NCBI RefSeq assembly: GCF_021919125.1
Contig: NZ_CP083439.1
Coordinates: forward strand, 1,178,001 to 1,242,000
DNA: 64,000 nucleotides
Source: Clavibacter sp. A6099
GTDB lineage: Bacteria > Actinomycetota > Actinomycetes > Actinomycetales > Microbacteriaceae
Direction: 5' to 3'
Shown here: positions 63,498 through 64,000 of the stretch, in pieces
Layout: each line of letters opens with the position of its first letter
How positions within the stretch are numbered: the first letter of the stretch is position 1
Translations under genes and position numbers: made by a program
Notes under the pieces: generated by a model
Seen by the model: only the letters and a program-made list of their open reading frames with translations
Databases searched by the model: none
What the model was told of the DNA's origin: nothing

Positions 63498-64000
63498 CTA
63501 CTCGCCGGACGTGACCTGCTTCGGGGCGGATCCGCCGGACTTGAGGGCGGCGAGGCGCGCCTCGACCTCGGTCAGCTCGCCGAGGTCCTCGAGCTCCTCG
63601 AACTGCGCGTCGAGGCTGGAGGCCTGCAGCTCCTCGGCGCCGCGGACGCGGGCCTCCTCGCGGCGGATCTTCTGCTCGAAGCGGCTGACCTCGCTGGTGG
63701 GATCCATGATGTCGATGCTCTTCATGGCGTCCTGCACCTGCGACTGCGCCTGCACCGTCTTCTGGCGGGCGTTCAGCTCGTCGCGCTTCGACGACAGCTG
63801 CTGGAGCTTGCCGCGCATCGTGTCGAGGCCCTGCTTGAGCTTCTCGACGACCTCGGTCTGCGACGCGATGGTGGGCTCGGCGCCCTTCGCCTCGCTCTCC
63901 GACTGCATCTGGCGCTGCAGCGCGACACGGGCGAGCGCGTCGAACTTGTCGGCGTTCGGGGTGTTGCCGGCGTTCCGGTACTCGTCGGCCTTGGTGCTCG
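63498..64000 (-). CDS. pspA: PspA/IM30-family protein, C-terminal part
   Basis: The gene continues past the window edge; about 167 residues are visible. They form long alternating-charge helices (EVVEKLKQGLDTMRGKLQQL, DELNARQKTVQAQSQVQDAM, EQKIRREEARVRGAEELQAS) preceded by DKFDALARVALQRQ, the typical PspA/Vipp1 coiled-coil layout. Family members bind the inner face of a stressed membrane and maintain its integrity. The C-terminal 25 residues (EARLAALKSGGSAPKQ) are a short flexible tail. Confidence 0.85.
   Translation of the reverse strand, partial: STKADEYRNAGNTPNADKFDALARVALQRQMQSESEAKGAEPTIASQTEVVEKLKQGLDTMRGKLQQLSSKRDELNARQKTVQAQSQVQDAMKSIDIMDPTSEVSRFEQKIRREEARVRGAEELQASSLDAQFEELEDLGELTEVEARLAALKSGGSAPKQVTSGE

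Overview
The window is very GC-rich chromosomal DNA from a Gram-positive actinobacterium. Several features point to this: Mrp-type antiporter and RuMP genes of actinobacterial type, a TerC gene behind an actinobacterial-style Mn leader, a sortase-E-type LAATG tail, and many genes whose start codon sits about 6 nt after a TANNNT -10 box (leaderless mRNA). Gene content and codon use look like Microbacteriaceae, most likely Clavibacter. That genus call is recognition, not a computed result. I see no phage, IS element, CRISPR array, rRNA or replication origin.

Layout. 0-6 kb: the 3' end of an ArsB/SLC13 permease, then a TetR regulator with its operator, an MMPL/RND exporter carrying a degenerate ABC-ATPase-like tail, and a YhgE/Pip membrane protein that looks translationally coupled to it. 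6-10 kb: a secreted beta-propeller-like protein behind a Zur-like box, a small monooxygenase, a TIM-barrel isomerase and a fructosamine kinase. 10-12.4 kb: trehalose synthesis (otsA-otsB). 12.5-19.1 kb: a six-gene Mrp Na+/H+ antiporter operon with overlapping start and stop codons. 19.2-24.4 kb: branched-chain amino acid synthesis (ilvD-ilvB-ilvN, then ilvC). 24.6-28 kb: two small membrane proteins, DoxX and serA. 27.6-30 kb: a TetR/MFS efflux pair. 30.3-33.4 kb: leuB-ilvE and a fumarylacetoacetase-family gene. 33.4-38 kb: a lipoprotein, gltX, a flavin reductase, tRNA-Gln and an unrecognised two-gene GAF-like membrane unit. 38-44.4 kb: two tandem aldo/keto reductases, a TetR/SDR pair with the start codon inside the operator, TerC behind a probable Mn2+ riboswitch, and a metallo-hydrolase. 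44.5-49.3 kb: tRNA-Glu, an S51-like peptidase, ung, a GNAT, a CPBP protease and an epimerase. 49.3-52 kb: the hxlB-hxlA formaldehyde/RuMP pair, divergent from a kinase-like/LuxR fusion. 52-64 kb: a wall-anchored nucleotidase, an amidase, a TSUP exporter, iron-regulated siderophore reductase genes, a tightly overlapping oxidoreductase/metalloprotease-like/SDR operon, an enoyl-CoA hydratase, an arginase-family protein, an F420-reductase-like protein and the 3' end of pspA.

How the parts fit together. Val/Leu/Ile synthesis is nearly complete here (ilvD, ilvB, ilvN, ilvC, leuB, ilvE), with serA nearby. Metal homeostasis recurs as separate local circuits: Zn (Zur-like box), Mn (riboswitch-TerC) and Fe (DtxR/IdeR-like boxes-SIP). 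Three TetR regulators each sit beside a palindromic operator and a transporter or reductase. The most unusual items are the MMPL/pseudo-ABC fusion with YhgE/Pip, the strong over-representation of the palindrome GGATCC in all reading frames, and the kinase-like/LuxR fusion that lacks its phospho-histidine.
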